In this document: positions 7,729 to 15,958 of the stretch, in pieces
How the letters are laid out: every line of letters starts with the position of its first letter
How positions within the stretch are numbered: position 1 is the stretch's first letter
Notes under the pieces: model-generated
What the model saw: the letters and a program-made list of their open reading frames with translations, nothing else
Database searches by the model: none
What the model was told of the DNA's origin: nothing
Assembly: GCA_947471105.1 (NCBI GenBank)
Contig: CANIYB010000017.1
Span: forward strand, 1 to 16,384
Reading direction: 5' to 3'
DNA length: 16,384 bases
Origin: Cytophagaceae bacterium
GTDB lineage: Bacteria; Bacteroidota; Bacteroidia; Cytophagales; Spirosomataceae
Position numbers and translations under genes: made by a program

Positions 7729-8423
7729 AACGAATAATTTAATCGGGCTACGTAATAATTAGGAGCAATTTGTGGTTCAAAATTCCACGCCGATTTCGAA
7801 TTGAACAGCTTCGTTTTTATTTTAGGATACAGGTAGGAAGCGATTTCTGCAGATGCGATCCCTATTCCAGCACCCATGAATACATCAGTGGCCCAATGTT
7901 GGTTATTGGCCATTCGTAATACAGCCGTGGTTCCGGCAATTGCGTATCCACCCACAGCAATCCATGGATAATTTTCGCCATATTCTTTCGCTAGTAGCGT
8001 GGCGCCAAAAAATGCTGTGGCTGCGTGACCTGAGGGGAATGAATGCTCGGTTCCAGTAGGTCGAGTTTCATTGATCGCATACTTTAAGCTTTGGGTTGCG
8101 ACTACATATATTCCTGTACCTAAAACAAAAATGCCCAAGCGATCTGCTCTGGTGTTTTTTGTCTTTAATCCACTAGCAGATAGGCCAACATTCAGGATTG
8201 TTGGCGTGTATTGCAATATGTCATCTAAATTCGTTGAGAAGCTTGAAAAATTATTTCTATAAATAGTACTTTGAGCATCTTTGGCAAAAGAATTGTAAAG
8301 CAACAAGCTAGTAACACCTAAGGCCACTGGGGCTTTCCAACGAATTTTTTTAGCTGGTTTTTGCGCTATATTTTTAAATGGAAAAGCAAGACAAAGGATA
8401 AGAATGACTATTTTAATTTTCAT
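7725..8423 (-). CDS. PAP2-family phosphatase, exported or membrane-linked
   Basis: This 232-aa protein of the PAP2 (type 2 phosphatidic acid phosphatase) superfamily would remove phosphate from lipid or polyprenyl phosphates through a phospho-histidine intermediate. All three motifs are intact: K114 to R121-P122 (KYAINETRP), FPSGH with H133, and R170-x5-H176-x3-D180 (RMANNQHWATD). An N-terminal hydrophobic signal (MKIKIVILILCLAFPF, then AQ) suggests export, and later hydrophobic stretches (for example VGGYAIAGTTAV) suggest membrane helices. The active site is therefore probably periplasmic. The ATG overlaps the stop of the upstream thiol-disulfide protein as ATGA, so the pair is likely one operon. 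Substrate is unknown; undecaprenyl-pyrophosphate recycling or lipid A dephosphorylation are possible, and proximity to the cell wall cluster is suggestive only. Confidence 0.88.
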   Translation of the reverse strand: MKIKIVILILCLAFPFKNIAQKPAKKIRWKAPVALGVTSLLLYNSFAKDAQSTIYRNNFSSFSTNLDDILQYTPTILNVGLSASGLKTKNTRADRLGIFVLGTGIYVVATQSLKYAINETRPTGTEHSFPSGHAATAFFGATLLAKEYGENYPWIAVGGYAIAGTTAVLRMANNQHWATDVFMGAGIGIASAEIASYLYPKIKTKLFNSKSAWNFEPQIAPNYYVARLNYSF

Positions 8424-9655
8424 GGTTTTTCGATTAAAAGTGCTTGTATCGTTTTGTCAAATTCCTGAATCCAATCCGTATAATAAACGCCAGTTCCGGG
8501 TCCTGAAAAACCGGTATGGATTTCACGTACTTTGCCTTGTTTGTCAATGATGAAGGTCGTTGGATAGCCATTGATTTTATGCAACATGGGCAAGACTTTT
8601 TCAATGGTCGAATCATCTGGTTTTCCAGCCAACACAATCGGATAGGGAATTCCAATTTTAGCGATAAAGTTTTTGATTTTAGGCCCGGAAATTTTCATGT
8701 CATCCGAATACTCAAAAGATAGTCCAATGACTTCAAGACCTTTAGACTTATTTTTTTTATAATAGGGAGCTAAAAATCTAGATTCATCGATGCAATTCGG
8801 GCACCATGACCCCATCAATTCAATGACAACGACTTTGTCCTTAAATCGGGCATCTTGTAAACTAATCGTATTTCCATCAGGATCTGGTAGTGAGAAATTA
8901 ATCCGGTCAAAACCTGGCTTTAAATAAGTTAATTTCTTTAAATCGGGCAGGCTGGCTTTAGGATCTAATGTTGCTTTCAAATTTCTCTTCCCCGCTAATC
9001 CTGTATAGAAATTTCCACTAAGCTCTTTACCTTTCACTTTCACCCGGATTTGCATGCAATAGCTTCCGTCAAAATAACTCATGAATAAGCTGTCGCCGCT
9101 CACATTTCCCTGTAAAAATCGATAGTCGCCACTCGGCTTTAGAAATGTTCCTGTGACGGAATTACCCACCTGCTTGAACATGCCTATTCCAGGACTGTGG
9201 GTATTTTCGTCGCTCCAAAAATCGGCCATCCAATTTCCTGTCACATTTATTTTTGAAGGTTTTAGGTTTGTGTAACGTTCCGTAGACCCTGAGGTTGCTT
9301 CTAATGGAATGCGAAAAATAGCTTTTCCATCTCTTTTCATGATCCAATACCCATTCATTTTTTTTGAATTTGTTAAAAAGGCAACGATCTCAGAATCATA
9401 TAGGTCAAAAGGGATCACCAGTGAATCCCCTCTAAAAAAGGATTCTCCTAAAGAGAATTTTTCAGATCCATTTTGAATTTTAATGTTGAATTTATCTTGG
9501 TTTTTGCTCGGGTTAACGATGAAGTTGAATGGAAGAATTCCACTAAAATGCTTCATTTCTACTCGCCATGGGCCCAATTTGGGAGCCGTATTTTTTTGAC
9601 TTAGCGAGTCGAATAAGGTAACCATTAAAAGTAGGGCAAGAAAAAATTTAGGCAT
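8420..9655 (-). CDS. Exported TlpA-like thiol-disulfide oxidoreductase with N-terminal beta-rich domain
   Basis: This predicted 411-aa protein has an N-terminal signal peptide (MPKFFLALLLMVTLFDSLS), a beta-rich domain at about residues 25-240 of unknown function, and a C-terminal thioredoxin-fold domain. The redox centre is W-C285-P-N-C288, preceded by the strand VVVIELMG; the cis-proline loop is GYPTTF with P365. It probably acts in the periplasm, reducing or oxidising protein thiols, or sensing redox state. The frame is open further up to an ATG at 9787, but that start would add 44 residues ahead of a good signal peptide and overlap the divergent rsmH gene, so I place the start at ATG 9653-9655. 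The stop overlaps the PAP2 start by four bases. Partner and substrate are unknown. Confidence 0.85.
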   Translation of the reverse strand: MPKFFLALLLMVTLFDSLSQKNTAPKLGPWRVEMKHFSGILPFNFIVNPSKNQDKFNIKIQNGSEKFSLGESFFRGDSLVIPFDLYDSEIVAFLTNSKKMNGYWIMKRDGKAIFRIPLEATSGSTERYTNLKPSKINVTGNWMADFWSDENTHSPGIGMFKQVGNSVTGTFLKPSGDYRFLQGNVSGDSLFMSYFDGSYCMQIRVKVKGKELSGNFYTGLAGKRNLKATLDPKASLPDLKKLTYLKPGFDRINFSLPDPDGNTISLQDARFKDKVVVIELMGSWCPNCIDESRFLAPYYKKNKSKGLEVIGLSFEYSDDMKISGPKIKNFIAKIGIPYPIVLAGKPDDSTIEKVLPMLHKINGYPTTFIIDKQGKVREIHTGFSGPGTGVYYTDWIQEFDKTIQALLIEKP

Positions 9656-9675
9656 TATATACGATTTTTCTAAGT

Positions 9676-9683
9676 CAAAGATA
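9676..9683 (-). promoter_or_regulatory. Candidate -7 promoter element for the TlpA-like/PAP2 pair
   Basis: On the - strand this reads TATCTTTG, an exact TAnnTTTG match about 20 bp upstream of the proposed ATG at 9655. No clear TTG -33 element is present at the expected distance. Its position supports the shorter start for the TlpA-like protein, because a start at 9787 would lie upstream of the promoter. Confidence 0.35.
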
Positions 9684-9729
9684 GAGTAATCCTTTTTGTC
9701 ATAAAAAATATATAGTGAATTTATAAAAA

Positions 9730-9761
9730 TTGAGATTGCCATTGGATATTTTGTAAATTTG
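9730..9761 (+). promoter_or_regulatory. Candidate promoter of the division and cell wall cluster
   Basis: TAAATTTG at 9754-9761 matches the TAnnTTTG -7 consensus exactly. A TTG at 9730-9732 lies 21 bp upstream, within the loose -33 to -7 spacing reported for the phylum. The -7 box ends only 5 nt before the rsmH ATG, so transcription would begin at or very near the start codon. Confidence 0.4.
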
Positions 9762-9766
9762 AACTT

Positions 9767-10681
9767 ATGTCCACAAATACGTATCACACCTCCGTTTTAT
9801 TGAATGAATGCATCGAGGGCCTCGCGATTAATCCCCAAGGTATTTATGTCGATGTGACTTTTGGTGGTGGGGGACATAGCAAAGAAATTTTAAAGCATTT
9901 AGGGCCCGAGGGTCGATTAATAGCTTTTGATCAGGATCCTGACGCTTGGAAAGAAGCGGAGAAAATAGATGATGATCGGCTGACCTTAATCACCGCCAAT
10001 TTCAGGCATTTAGATAAGTATTTGCGTTTGGAAGGAATCAAAAAAGTAGATGGAATCTTAGCTGATTTTGGTGTGTCCTCCTACCAATTAGATGCGCCCG
10101 AGCGCGGATTTTCTACTCGCTATGACGGGCCATTAGATATGCGCATGGGACCTTCTGCTTCTTTAGATGCTAAATCAGTTTTGAACACCTATTCCGCAGA
10201 GCAATTGCAGAAAATTTTAGGCATGTATGGGGAGGTAAAAAATGCGAAAACATTAGCTCTCGCCATCATTCAAGCGAGGACACAAAAACCCTTGGAAACG
10301 ACTTCGGAATTTAAAGAAATTCTTTTTAAATTAGCTCCAAGGTCACGGGAATTCAAGTATTTCGCCCAGGTTTTTCAGGCGATTAGAATTGAAGTAAATC
10401 AAGAACTTGCTGTTATTGAAGAATTTTTAGCCCAAGTGCCAAATGTGCTCAATGAAAACGGAAGATTAGTGGTCATTTCTTTTCATTCATTAGAGGACCG
10501 ATTAGTAAAAAATTATATTAAAACGGGGGATTGCTTAGGCAAAGAGGATAAAGATTTGTTTGGTGTTGTTCATAAACCCTTGCATTCAGTAACTCGAAAA
10601 CCAATTACAGCGTCCGAAATAGAATTAAAAGAAAATCCTAGATCAAGAAGTGCGAAATTGCGCATTGCTTTAAAACTATAA
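9767..10681 (+). CDS. rsmH: 16S rRNA (cytosine(1402)-N(4))-methyltransferase RsmH (MraW)
   Basis: RsmH uses S-adenosylmethionine to N4-methylate C1402 in the 16S rRNA P-site region, which tunes start-codon recognition. The 304-aa length is normal. The N-terminus HTSVLLNECIEGL is the family hallmark, the SAM-binding loop VDVTFGGGGHS lies at residues 28-38, and ADFGVSSYQLD (from residue 99) with PERGFS and DMRM complete the family signature; FHSLEDRLVKN lies near the C-terminus. It is the first gene of the division and cell wall cluster here. The usual preceding gene, mraZ, is absent, its place taken by the divergent TlpA-like gene across a 111-bp gap. The stop is one base before the ftsL-like ATG, so translation is probably coupled. 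Confidence 0.97.
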   Translation: MSTNTYHTSVLLNECIEGLAINPQGIYVDVTFGGGGHSKEILKHLGPEGRLIAFDQDPDAWKEAEKIDDDRLTLITANFRHLDKYLRLEGIKKVDGILADFGVSSYQLDAPERGFSTRYDGPLDMRMGPSASLDAKSVLNTYSAEQLQKILGMYGEVKNAKTLALAIIQARTQKPLETTSEFKEILFKLAPRSREFKYFAQVFQAIRIEVNQELAVIEEFLAQVPNVLNENGRLVVISFHSLEDRLVKNYIKTGDCLGKEDKDLFGVVHKPLHSVTRKPITASEIELKENPRSRSAKLRIALKL

Positions 10682-10682
10682 A

Positions 10683-11057
10683 ATGGCTACCTCAGTACCC
10701 AAAAACGATTCTTCTGCTAAGAAACCAAATCTAAAGGAAGACCCTTTAGAAATGTTGTTCGACATCGACCATTTAACGGGAGGAGAGTTGCCTGTGGAAT
10801 GGATCAAAAAAATTGTTTTCATCGCGTTCCTCATTTTGATTTATATTTATTACTCCATGTTGGCGGATGGTAAAATCCACCAAATCGTTAAAAATAAGGC
10901 CGAATTAGAAGAATTAAGAGCTGATTACACCACCCAAAAAGCCGAGTTCATGAAAAAGGGGAAGCAAAGTTATTTAGCGGAAGCGATGAAAAAATATAAA
11001 CTAGAGGTGAGTTTAACGCCCCCTTATAAAATTGTAGAAGAAGGGAAAAAGGAGTAA
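10683..11057 (+). CDS. ftsL: FtsL-like cell division protein
   Basis: This 124-aa bitopic membrane protein has a cytoplasmic N-terminus of about 43 residues, one membrane helix at about residues 44-60 (IVFIAFLILIYIYYSML), and a charged, coiled-coil-prone periplasmic part of about 60 residues (from KNKAELEELRADY). That architecture, and the position between rsmH and ftsI, is that of FtsL, which with FtsB and FtsQ recruits and activates the septal synthase FtsW-FtsI. FtsL proteins are poorly conserved, so the call rests on topology and synteny more than on sequence. It starts one base after the rsmH stop and ends 13 bp before ftsI. Confidence 0.85.
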   Translation: MATSVPKNDSSAKKPNLKEDPLEMLFDIDHLTGGELPVEWIKKIVFIAFLILIYIYYSMLADGKIHQIVKNKAELEELRADYTTQKAEFMKKGKQSYLAEAMKKYKLEVSLTPPYKIVEEGKKE

Positions 11058-11070
11058 AATTTCGATTAAA

Positions 11071-13209
11071 ATGGCAGCTGATAAGCGTTTAAATATTCGT
11101 GCAATTATTACTAGAAGATTTTATATTTTCTTTATGGTGGTATTGCTTATGTTTTTAGTATTGATTTTCAATTTATACAGATTAGTCTTTCTTCAAGGAG
11201 AAGAATTGAGATCTGAGGCGGCAGCTACTTATATCAAGGAAAGAAATGTGGAGGCGAGTAGGGGAAATATTTATTCAGATGACGGTAGTTTATTAGCTAC
11301 TTCTTTGCCTAAATATCGATTAGGGATGGACCCATCCGTCTTCAACTTTTCGCCTGCATCTGAAAAACTTTTTTCAACACATATTCATGCGCTTTGCGAT
11401 CAGCTGGCCCTCTTATTTAAAGACAGGTCCTCTGATGAATATTATAACAAAATTTTACTAGCTAAAAATAGTAATAAAACGTATATCTTATTGAATAATC
11501 GTTTGTTGGATTTTCAAGAAAGAAAGGCTGTGCTGAATTTTCCACTTTTTAAGGAAGGCAAACGAAATGCGACTAAGACGGGTGTCGTTTTTGATAAAGT
11601 GAATGTCCGATATGCTCCTTTTGGCCAAATGGCTTATCGGACCATTGGATACCTCAAAGATAAATTGGCAGTAGGGCTTGAGGGAGCTTTCGAAAAAGAA
11701 TTAAGAGGGATTCCTGGAAAAGGATTGTTTCAGAAAATGGATAAAAACACTTGGCGTCCCATGGAAAATGGAACGGAATTAATTCCTACGCCTGGTTATG
11801 ATTTACAAACGACGATTGACGTTGACATTCAAGATATCGTAGAGCTTGCCTTGATGAAAGCCTTAGCTACCTATAAAGGTAATTATGCGACGGCCATTGT
11901 CATGGAAACTGCCACGGGTGAAATAAAGGCCATTTCTAATTTGACTAAGGAGGCAAGTTCACCCACGGGTTATTCCGAGTTTGCTAATTATGCTATTGAT
12001 GTTTCTGAAAACGATCCAGGCTCAGTATTTAAGTTGCCTTCCATGATGGCGATGCTAGAGGAATCTAATATGCCGCTGACCGATATGGTCACGACAGGGG
12101 GGAAGTATACGATTTTCAATAAGACCATGACTGATTCACATGACTATGGAACGATTTCTGTTCAAGGGGTCATCGAGCATTCATCGAATATTGGTACGAT
12201 CAAGTTAATGCAACGGGTATTTGGTTCAAAGCAAGGGAAATTTTATGATTACTTAAAAAAGTTTCATTTGATCGACCCGCTTAATTTTCAGATTACTCCA
12301 CGTTATACAACACCTAAATTTCCCGTACCTGCCAAATGGGATGCTTTGCAATACATGTGGTCTTCGGTGGGTTATTCGTCGAATACTTCCCCTATGCATA
12401 TGATTTCGTTTTACAATGCGATTGCCAACAATGGGTATTGGATTCAGCCGATTATCGTAAAAAATGCAACGACAGGCAATAAAATAGTTAAGGATTACAC
12501 CGAAACTCAAAAGAAGGATAAGGAGCCTCTGTGTTCGCCAGAGACTTTGAAGAAAATTAAAACAATGCTTGAAGGAGTTGTTTTAAGAGGAACGGGCAAT
12601 AACTTAAATGGAACCCCTTATGGAATTGCAGGGAAAACGGGTACGGCGCAACGATTAGTCAACGGGCATTATGTCAAAGGAACTTATTATGTGTCTTTCA
12701 TCGGATATTTTCCTGTGGCAAAGCCTAAGTATACGGTTTTAGTTGCCATGGATAAGCCCGAAGGAGGTTCTGAAGGTACCTACGCACGCCAAGTAACAGC
12801 TCCGGTTTTCTTGGATATTTCAAATCACATTTATTCTCGTGATATGAAATTGCAAAGAACCTTATCCGGAACCTTGCCCGACTCATTAAATAATGCCCAA
12901 CTTTCTCATACGATTCATCCATTGGATCAAAAAATACTTTTTTCAAATTTCAATTTGCCTAAAGTAGAAGAAGACGGGCGCTGGGTATTATTTAGTCAAG
13001 ATAAAAAAATAGTACAAAATTCACCCATTTCTTTTCCTGCTAAAACGGTTCCAAATGTTGTTGGGATGAACTTGCGAGATGCGTTATTCGCTTTGGAAAA
13101 TAGGGGATTAAAAGTAAGAGCGAATGGGATGGGAGCCGTTGTTTCTCAGTCGATTGCGCCAGGAACACCCAGCAGAAAAAATCTATTATTGAATATCCAA
13201 TTAAAGTAA
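11071..13209 (+). CDS. ftsI: Septal penicillin-binding protein FtsI (PBP3), with C-terminal PASTA domain
   Basis: This class B penicillin-binding protein is a transpeptidase that cross-links septal peptidoglycan, partnered with the glycosyltransferase FtsW. It is 712 aa: a short cytoplasmic start, one membrane anchor at about residues 17-37, a dimerisation/pedestal domain beginning with the EASRGNIYSDDG segment, a transpeptidase domain, and a PASTA domain from V660 (VPNVVGMNLRDAL). Catalytic motifs are intact: S318-V-F-K321 (nucleophile), S371-S372-N373, and K522-T523-G524. Valine in SVFK replaces the threonine common in PBP3 enzymes, but the SxxK pattern is kept. A PASTA tail is a regular feature of Bacteroidetes FtsI. 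Spacing to murE is one base, indicating an operon. Confidence 0.96.
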   Translation: MAADKRLNIRAIITRRFYIFFMVVLLMFLVLIFNLYRLVFLQGEELRSEAAATYIKERNVEASRGNIYSDDGSLLATSLPKYRLGMDPSVFNFSPASEKLFSTHIHALCDQLALLFKDRSSDEYYNKILLAKNSNKTYILLNNRLLDFQERKAVLNFPLFKEGKRNATKTGVVFDKVNVRYAPFGQMAYRTIGYLKDKLAVGLEGAFEKELRGIPGKGLFQKMDKNTWRPMENGTELIPTPGYDLQTTIDVDIQDIVELALMKALATYKGNYATAIVMETATGEIKAISNLTKEASSPTGYSEFANYAIDVSENDPGSVFKLPSMMAMLEESNMPLTDMVTTGGKYTIFNKTMTDSHDYGTISVQGVIEHSSNIGTIKLMQRVFGSKQGKFYDYLKKFHLIDPLNFQITPRYTTPKFPVPAKWDALQYMWSSVGYSSNTSPMHMISFYNAIANNGYWIQPIIVKNATTGNKIVKDYTETQKKDKEPLCSPETLKKIKTMLEGVVLRGTGNNLNGTPYGIAGKTGTAQRLVNGHYVKGTYYVSFIGYFPVAKPKYTVLVAMDKPEGGSEGTYARQVTAPVFLDISNHIYSRDMKLQRTLSGTLPDSLNNAQLSHTIHPLDQKILFSNFNLPKVEEDGRWVLFSQDKKIVQNSPISFPAKTVPNVVGMNLRDALFALENRGLKVRANGMGAVVSQSIAPGTPSRKNLLLNIQLK

Positions 13210-13210
13210 A

Positions 13211-14665
13211 ATGGGTTCATTATTTTCGTTGATTAAGGAGCTTAGCATTTTATCTACAATAGGTAAGGATCAAGAAATAGATGCTTTATGTTTTGATTCA
13301 AGACAAGCAAAAATCGGTTCTTTATTTTTTGCCATTCCAGGTACGCAAGTAGATGGACATCAGTTTTTGTCTCAGGTCTACGCACAGGGTTGTAAGGCTT
13401 GGTTGGTGCAAGATATTCCTGCGGATGTACCTTTTGACGTGACATGTATTCAAGTAGCTGACTCAAACGCCGCATTAGCAGAAGTTTCCTGCGCTTTTTA
13501 TGAGCACCCTTCTTCCAAATTGAACTTGATCGGGATTACGGGGACTAATGGAAAAACCACTAGCGTAACGCTCTTATTTGAATTATTTAAAAAGCTTGGT
13601 CATCGTTGTGGCTTGATCTCCACGGTTCAGAACATGATTCAGGATCGGGTGATCCCGGCGACACATACGACGCCAGATGCTTTAAACTTAAATAAGTTGT
13701 TGGCCGAAATGCTATCTAATGGTTGTTCCTATGTTTTTATGGAAGTAAGTTCACATTCGGTGGTACAAAAAAGAATTCATGGTTTACAATTTAAAGGAGC
13801 TATTTTTTCCAATATCACCCGCGACCATTTGGATTTTCACGAAACCTTTGACGAATATATAAAAGCAAAAAAAGGATTCTTTGATGCGTTACCGGATACA
13901 GCTTTTGCATTGACGAATCAAGACGATAAGCGTGGTCAAATTATGCTTCAAAATACGAAGGCTAAAAAATACAGCTATGGGATTTTGAATTCAGCTGATT
14001 TCAAGGCGAAAATAATTAGTAATGGAGTGGGAGGATTGCAAGTAGAATTTGACGGTCAGGCGATTCATGCCCAATTGATCGGCACATTTAATGCGTATAA
14101 TTTATTGGCTATCTACTCCACAGCCATTTTATTAGGCGAGGATAAGGAAGAGGTTTTAGTGCAAATGTCTGCATTAAAAACGGCTACTGGAAGGTTTGAC
14201 CAATTAGCGGGACCCAATCATAAAATGGGAATCGTTGACTATGCACATACGCCAGACGCCTTAGAAAATGTACTTAAAACCATACAAGCCATTCGAAATA
14301 AATCACAAAAAATTATTACCGTAGTAGGTTGTGGTGGAAATCGGGACGCGGGAAAGAGGCCTATCATGGCAGAACTAGCAGCTCATTATAGTGATGCGGT
14401 TATTTTGACATCGGATAACCCTAGGTTTGAAGATCCGGAAGATATTTTAGATCAAATGGAATCAGGAGTTCCTAAGGAAATGGCTTTTAAAGTCACTCGA
14501 ATAAGTGATCGGAAATTGGCCATTATGACAGCCGTCAGGGAAATTGCCAAAGCGGGAGATGTTATTTTAGTCGCAGGGAAAGGCCATGAAACCTATCAAG
14601 ATATTAAAGGGGTGAAGCACGATTTTGACGATAAATTAGTGTTGGCCCTCGCTTTTGAGAGCTAA
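13211..14665 (+). CDS. murE: UDP-N-acetylmuramoyl-L-alanyl-D-glutamate--2,6-diaminopimelate ligase MurE
   Basis: This cytoplasmic ATP-dependent Mur ligase adds the third residue to the peptidoglycan stem peptide. The 484-aa length is typical. Three domains are visible: an N-terminal UDP-binding domain (ALCFDSRQAKIGSLFFA), a central ATPase domain with the P-loop GITGTNGKTT at residues 108-117, and a C-terminal ligase domain. NITRDHLDFHETFDEY leads to K220 in the KAKKGFF stretch, the position of the carbamylated lysine in relatives. The motif D402-N403-P404-R405 marks enzymes that use meso-diaminopimelate; lysine-adding MurE enzymes have a different motif here. The start lies one base after the ftsI stop. 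A 67-bp gap follows before mraY, the largest within the cluster in this window. Confidence 0.97.
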   Translation: MGSLFSLIKELSILSTIGKDQEIDALCFDSRQAKIGSLFFAIPGTQVDGHQFLSQVYAQGCKAWLVQDIPADVPFDVTCIQVADSNAALAEVSCAFYEHPSSKLNLIGITGTNGKTTSVTLLFELFKKLGHRCGLISTVQNMIQDRVIPATHTTPDALNLNKLLAEMLSNGCSYVFMEVSSHSVVQKRIHGLQFKGAIFSNITRDHLDFHETFDEYIKAKKGFFDALPDTAFALTNQDDKRGQIMLQNTKAKKYSYGILNSADFKAKIISNGVGGLQVEFDGQAIHAQLIGTFNAYNLLAIYSTAILLGEDKEEVLVQMSALKTATGRFDQLAGPNHKMGIVDYAHTPDALENVLKTIQAIRNKSQKIITVVGCGGNRDAGKRPIMAELAAHYSDAVILTSDNPRFEDPEDILDQMESGVPKEMAFKVTRISDRKLAIMTAVREIAKAGDVILVAGKGHETYQDIKGVKHDFDDKLVLALAFES

Positions 14666-14697
14666 TTTGTACAAGCAATCAAAATTTTGCAACTTTG
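14666..14697 (+). promoter_or_regulatory. Weak candidate internal promoter upstream of mraY
   Basis: The 67-bp murE-mraY gap holds TTTG at 14666-14669 and, 20 bp later, CAACTTTG at 14690-14697, a one-base mismatch to TAnnTTTG. Start of mraY is 35 bp further on. No hairpin terminator is visible in this gap. A chance match is quite possible. Confidence 0.22.
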
Positions 14698-14732
14698 TTT
14701 TTAGTTTTTTTCAACCTAAAATTAGCTAAGGG

Positions 14733-15944
14733 ATGTTTTATTACCTTTTTGAATACTTAGACAAAACACTAAACGTTCCTGGAGCTGGGGTATTTCAATA
14801 CATTACTTTTCGGGCTTTTGCGGCCACCATTACATCCCTAGGAATCGCTGCGATTTGGGGTAAATCCGTCATCTATAGACTACAAAGATTACAAATAGGA
14901 GAGGAAATTCGCGATCTTGGTTTAGAAGGCCAAATGCAGAAAAAAGGAACACCGACCATGGGCGGTTTCATCATTTTACTTTCGTTAATTATCCCCACCG
15001 TTTTATTTGCCAAAATAACCAATGTATATATTGTCTTGTTATTGCTTTCGGCCGTTTGGTTAGGGGCAGTCGGCTTTTTAGACGATTATATAAAAGTTTT
15101 CAAAAAGAATAAAGAAGGACTTTCAGGTAAATTTAAGATTGTGGGTCAGATAGGTTTAGGCTTAATTGTGGGCCTAACCATGTATTATAACGAGCACATT
15201 AAAGTAAGGGTCTTTTCGAAATTAACGATGCTGGCAGATGGGACACAAGTTCAGACTTATACAGATTCTAAATCTTTAATGACGACGGTTCCATTTTTGA
15301 AAAATAATCAGTTTGATTATAATATGTTATTGCCAAGTTTTATTCCTGATCATTATGTGTGGGTAGTTTATGTCTTGGTTGTTATTTTTATCATTACAGC
15401 AGTTTCAAATGGGGCTAACATTACGGATGGTTTGGATGGATTAGCCGCTGGGACTTCCGTTATTATAGGACTAACCTTAGCGATATTAGCTTATGTGTCT
15501 GGAAACAAGGTTTTTTCTCAGTATTTAAATGTGATGTTTATTCCCAATTCAGGGGAATTAGCCATTTTTTGCGCAGCTTTTGTCGGCGCTTGCATTGGAT
15601 TTTTATGGTATAATACGTATCCTGCTCAGGTATTTATGGGCGATACCGGTAGTTTGATGTTGGGCGGTGTGATTGCGACATTGGCTATCGTAATTCGAAA
15701 GGAAATGCTGATTCCAGTCCTATGCGGTATATTCCTCATTGAGAACCTATCCGTCATTATTCAGGTGGGCTATTTTAAATATACCAAACGAAAATATGGA
15801 GAAGGTAGGCGGGTTTTTCTCATGTCGCCATTGCATCATCATTTTCAAAAGAAAAATTACCATGAGTCTAAAATTGTTATCCGATTCTTGATTGTTGGAA
15901 TTATTTTAGCCGTTGTATCATTAGTAACATTAAAATTACGTTAA
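14733..15944 (+). CDS. mraY: Phospho-N-acetylmuramoyl-pentapeptide transferase MraY
   Basis: MraY moves phospho-MurNAc-pentapeptide from its UDP carrier to undecaprenyl phosphate, giving lipid I, the first membrane step of peptidoglycan synthesis. It is a multi-helix inner-membrane enzyme. Diagnostic motifs are KKGTPTMGG near residue 70, D117-D118 in [27 protein letters not shown] from N226 with D232 and D235, [11 protein letters not shown] from M302 with D304, and SPLHHHFQ with H368-H369-H370. At 403 aa it is about 40 residues longer than E. coli MraY (360 aa). The surplus appears to be a polar loop at roughly residues 150-205, which I believe is common in Bacteroidetes homologues. The next gene begins 14 bp after the stop. 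Confidence 0.97.
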   Translation: MFYYLFEYLDKTLNVPGAGVFQYITFRAFAATITSLGIAAIWGKSVIYRLQRLQIGEEIRDLGLEGQMQKKGTPTMGGFIILLSLIIPTVLFAKITNVYIVLLLLSAVWLGAVGFLDDYIKVFKKNKEGLSGKFKIVGQIGLGLIVGLTMYYNEHIKVRVFSKLTMLADGTQVQTYTDSKSLMTTVPFLKNNQFDYNMLLPSFIPDHYVWVVYVLVVIFIITAVSNGANITDGLDGLAAGTSVIIGLTLAILAYVSGNKVFSQYLNVMFIPNSGELAIFCAAFVGACIGFLWYNTYPAQVFMGDTGSLMLGGVIATLAIVIRKEMLIPVLCGIFLIENLSVIIQVGYFKYTKRKYGEGRRVFLMSPLHHHFQKKNYHESKIVIRFLIVGIILAVVSLVTLKLR

Positions 15945-15958
15945 TCACGTATTCTATT

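Noticed and set aside
12022..12033. SVFK instead of STFK in FtsI as a defective or beta-lactam-resistant active site
   Set aside because: The SxxK serine and lysine are both present, as are the SSN and KTG motifs. The middle residues vary naturally, so no functional claim is justified.
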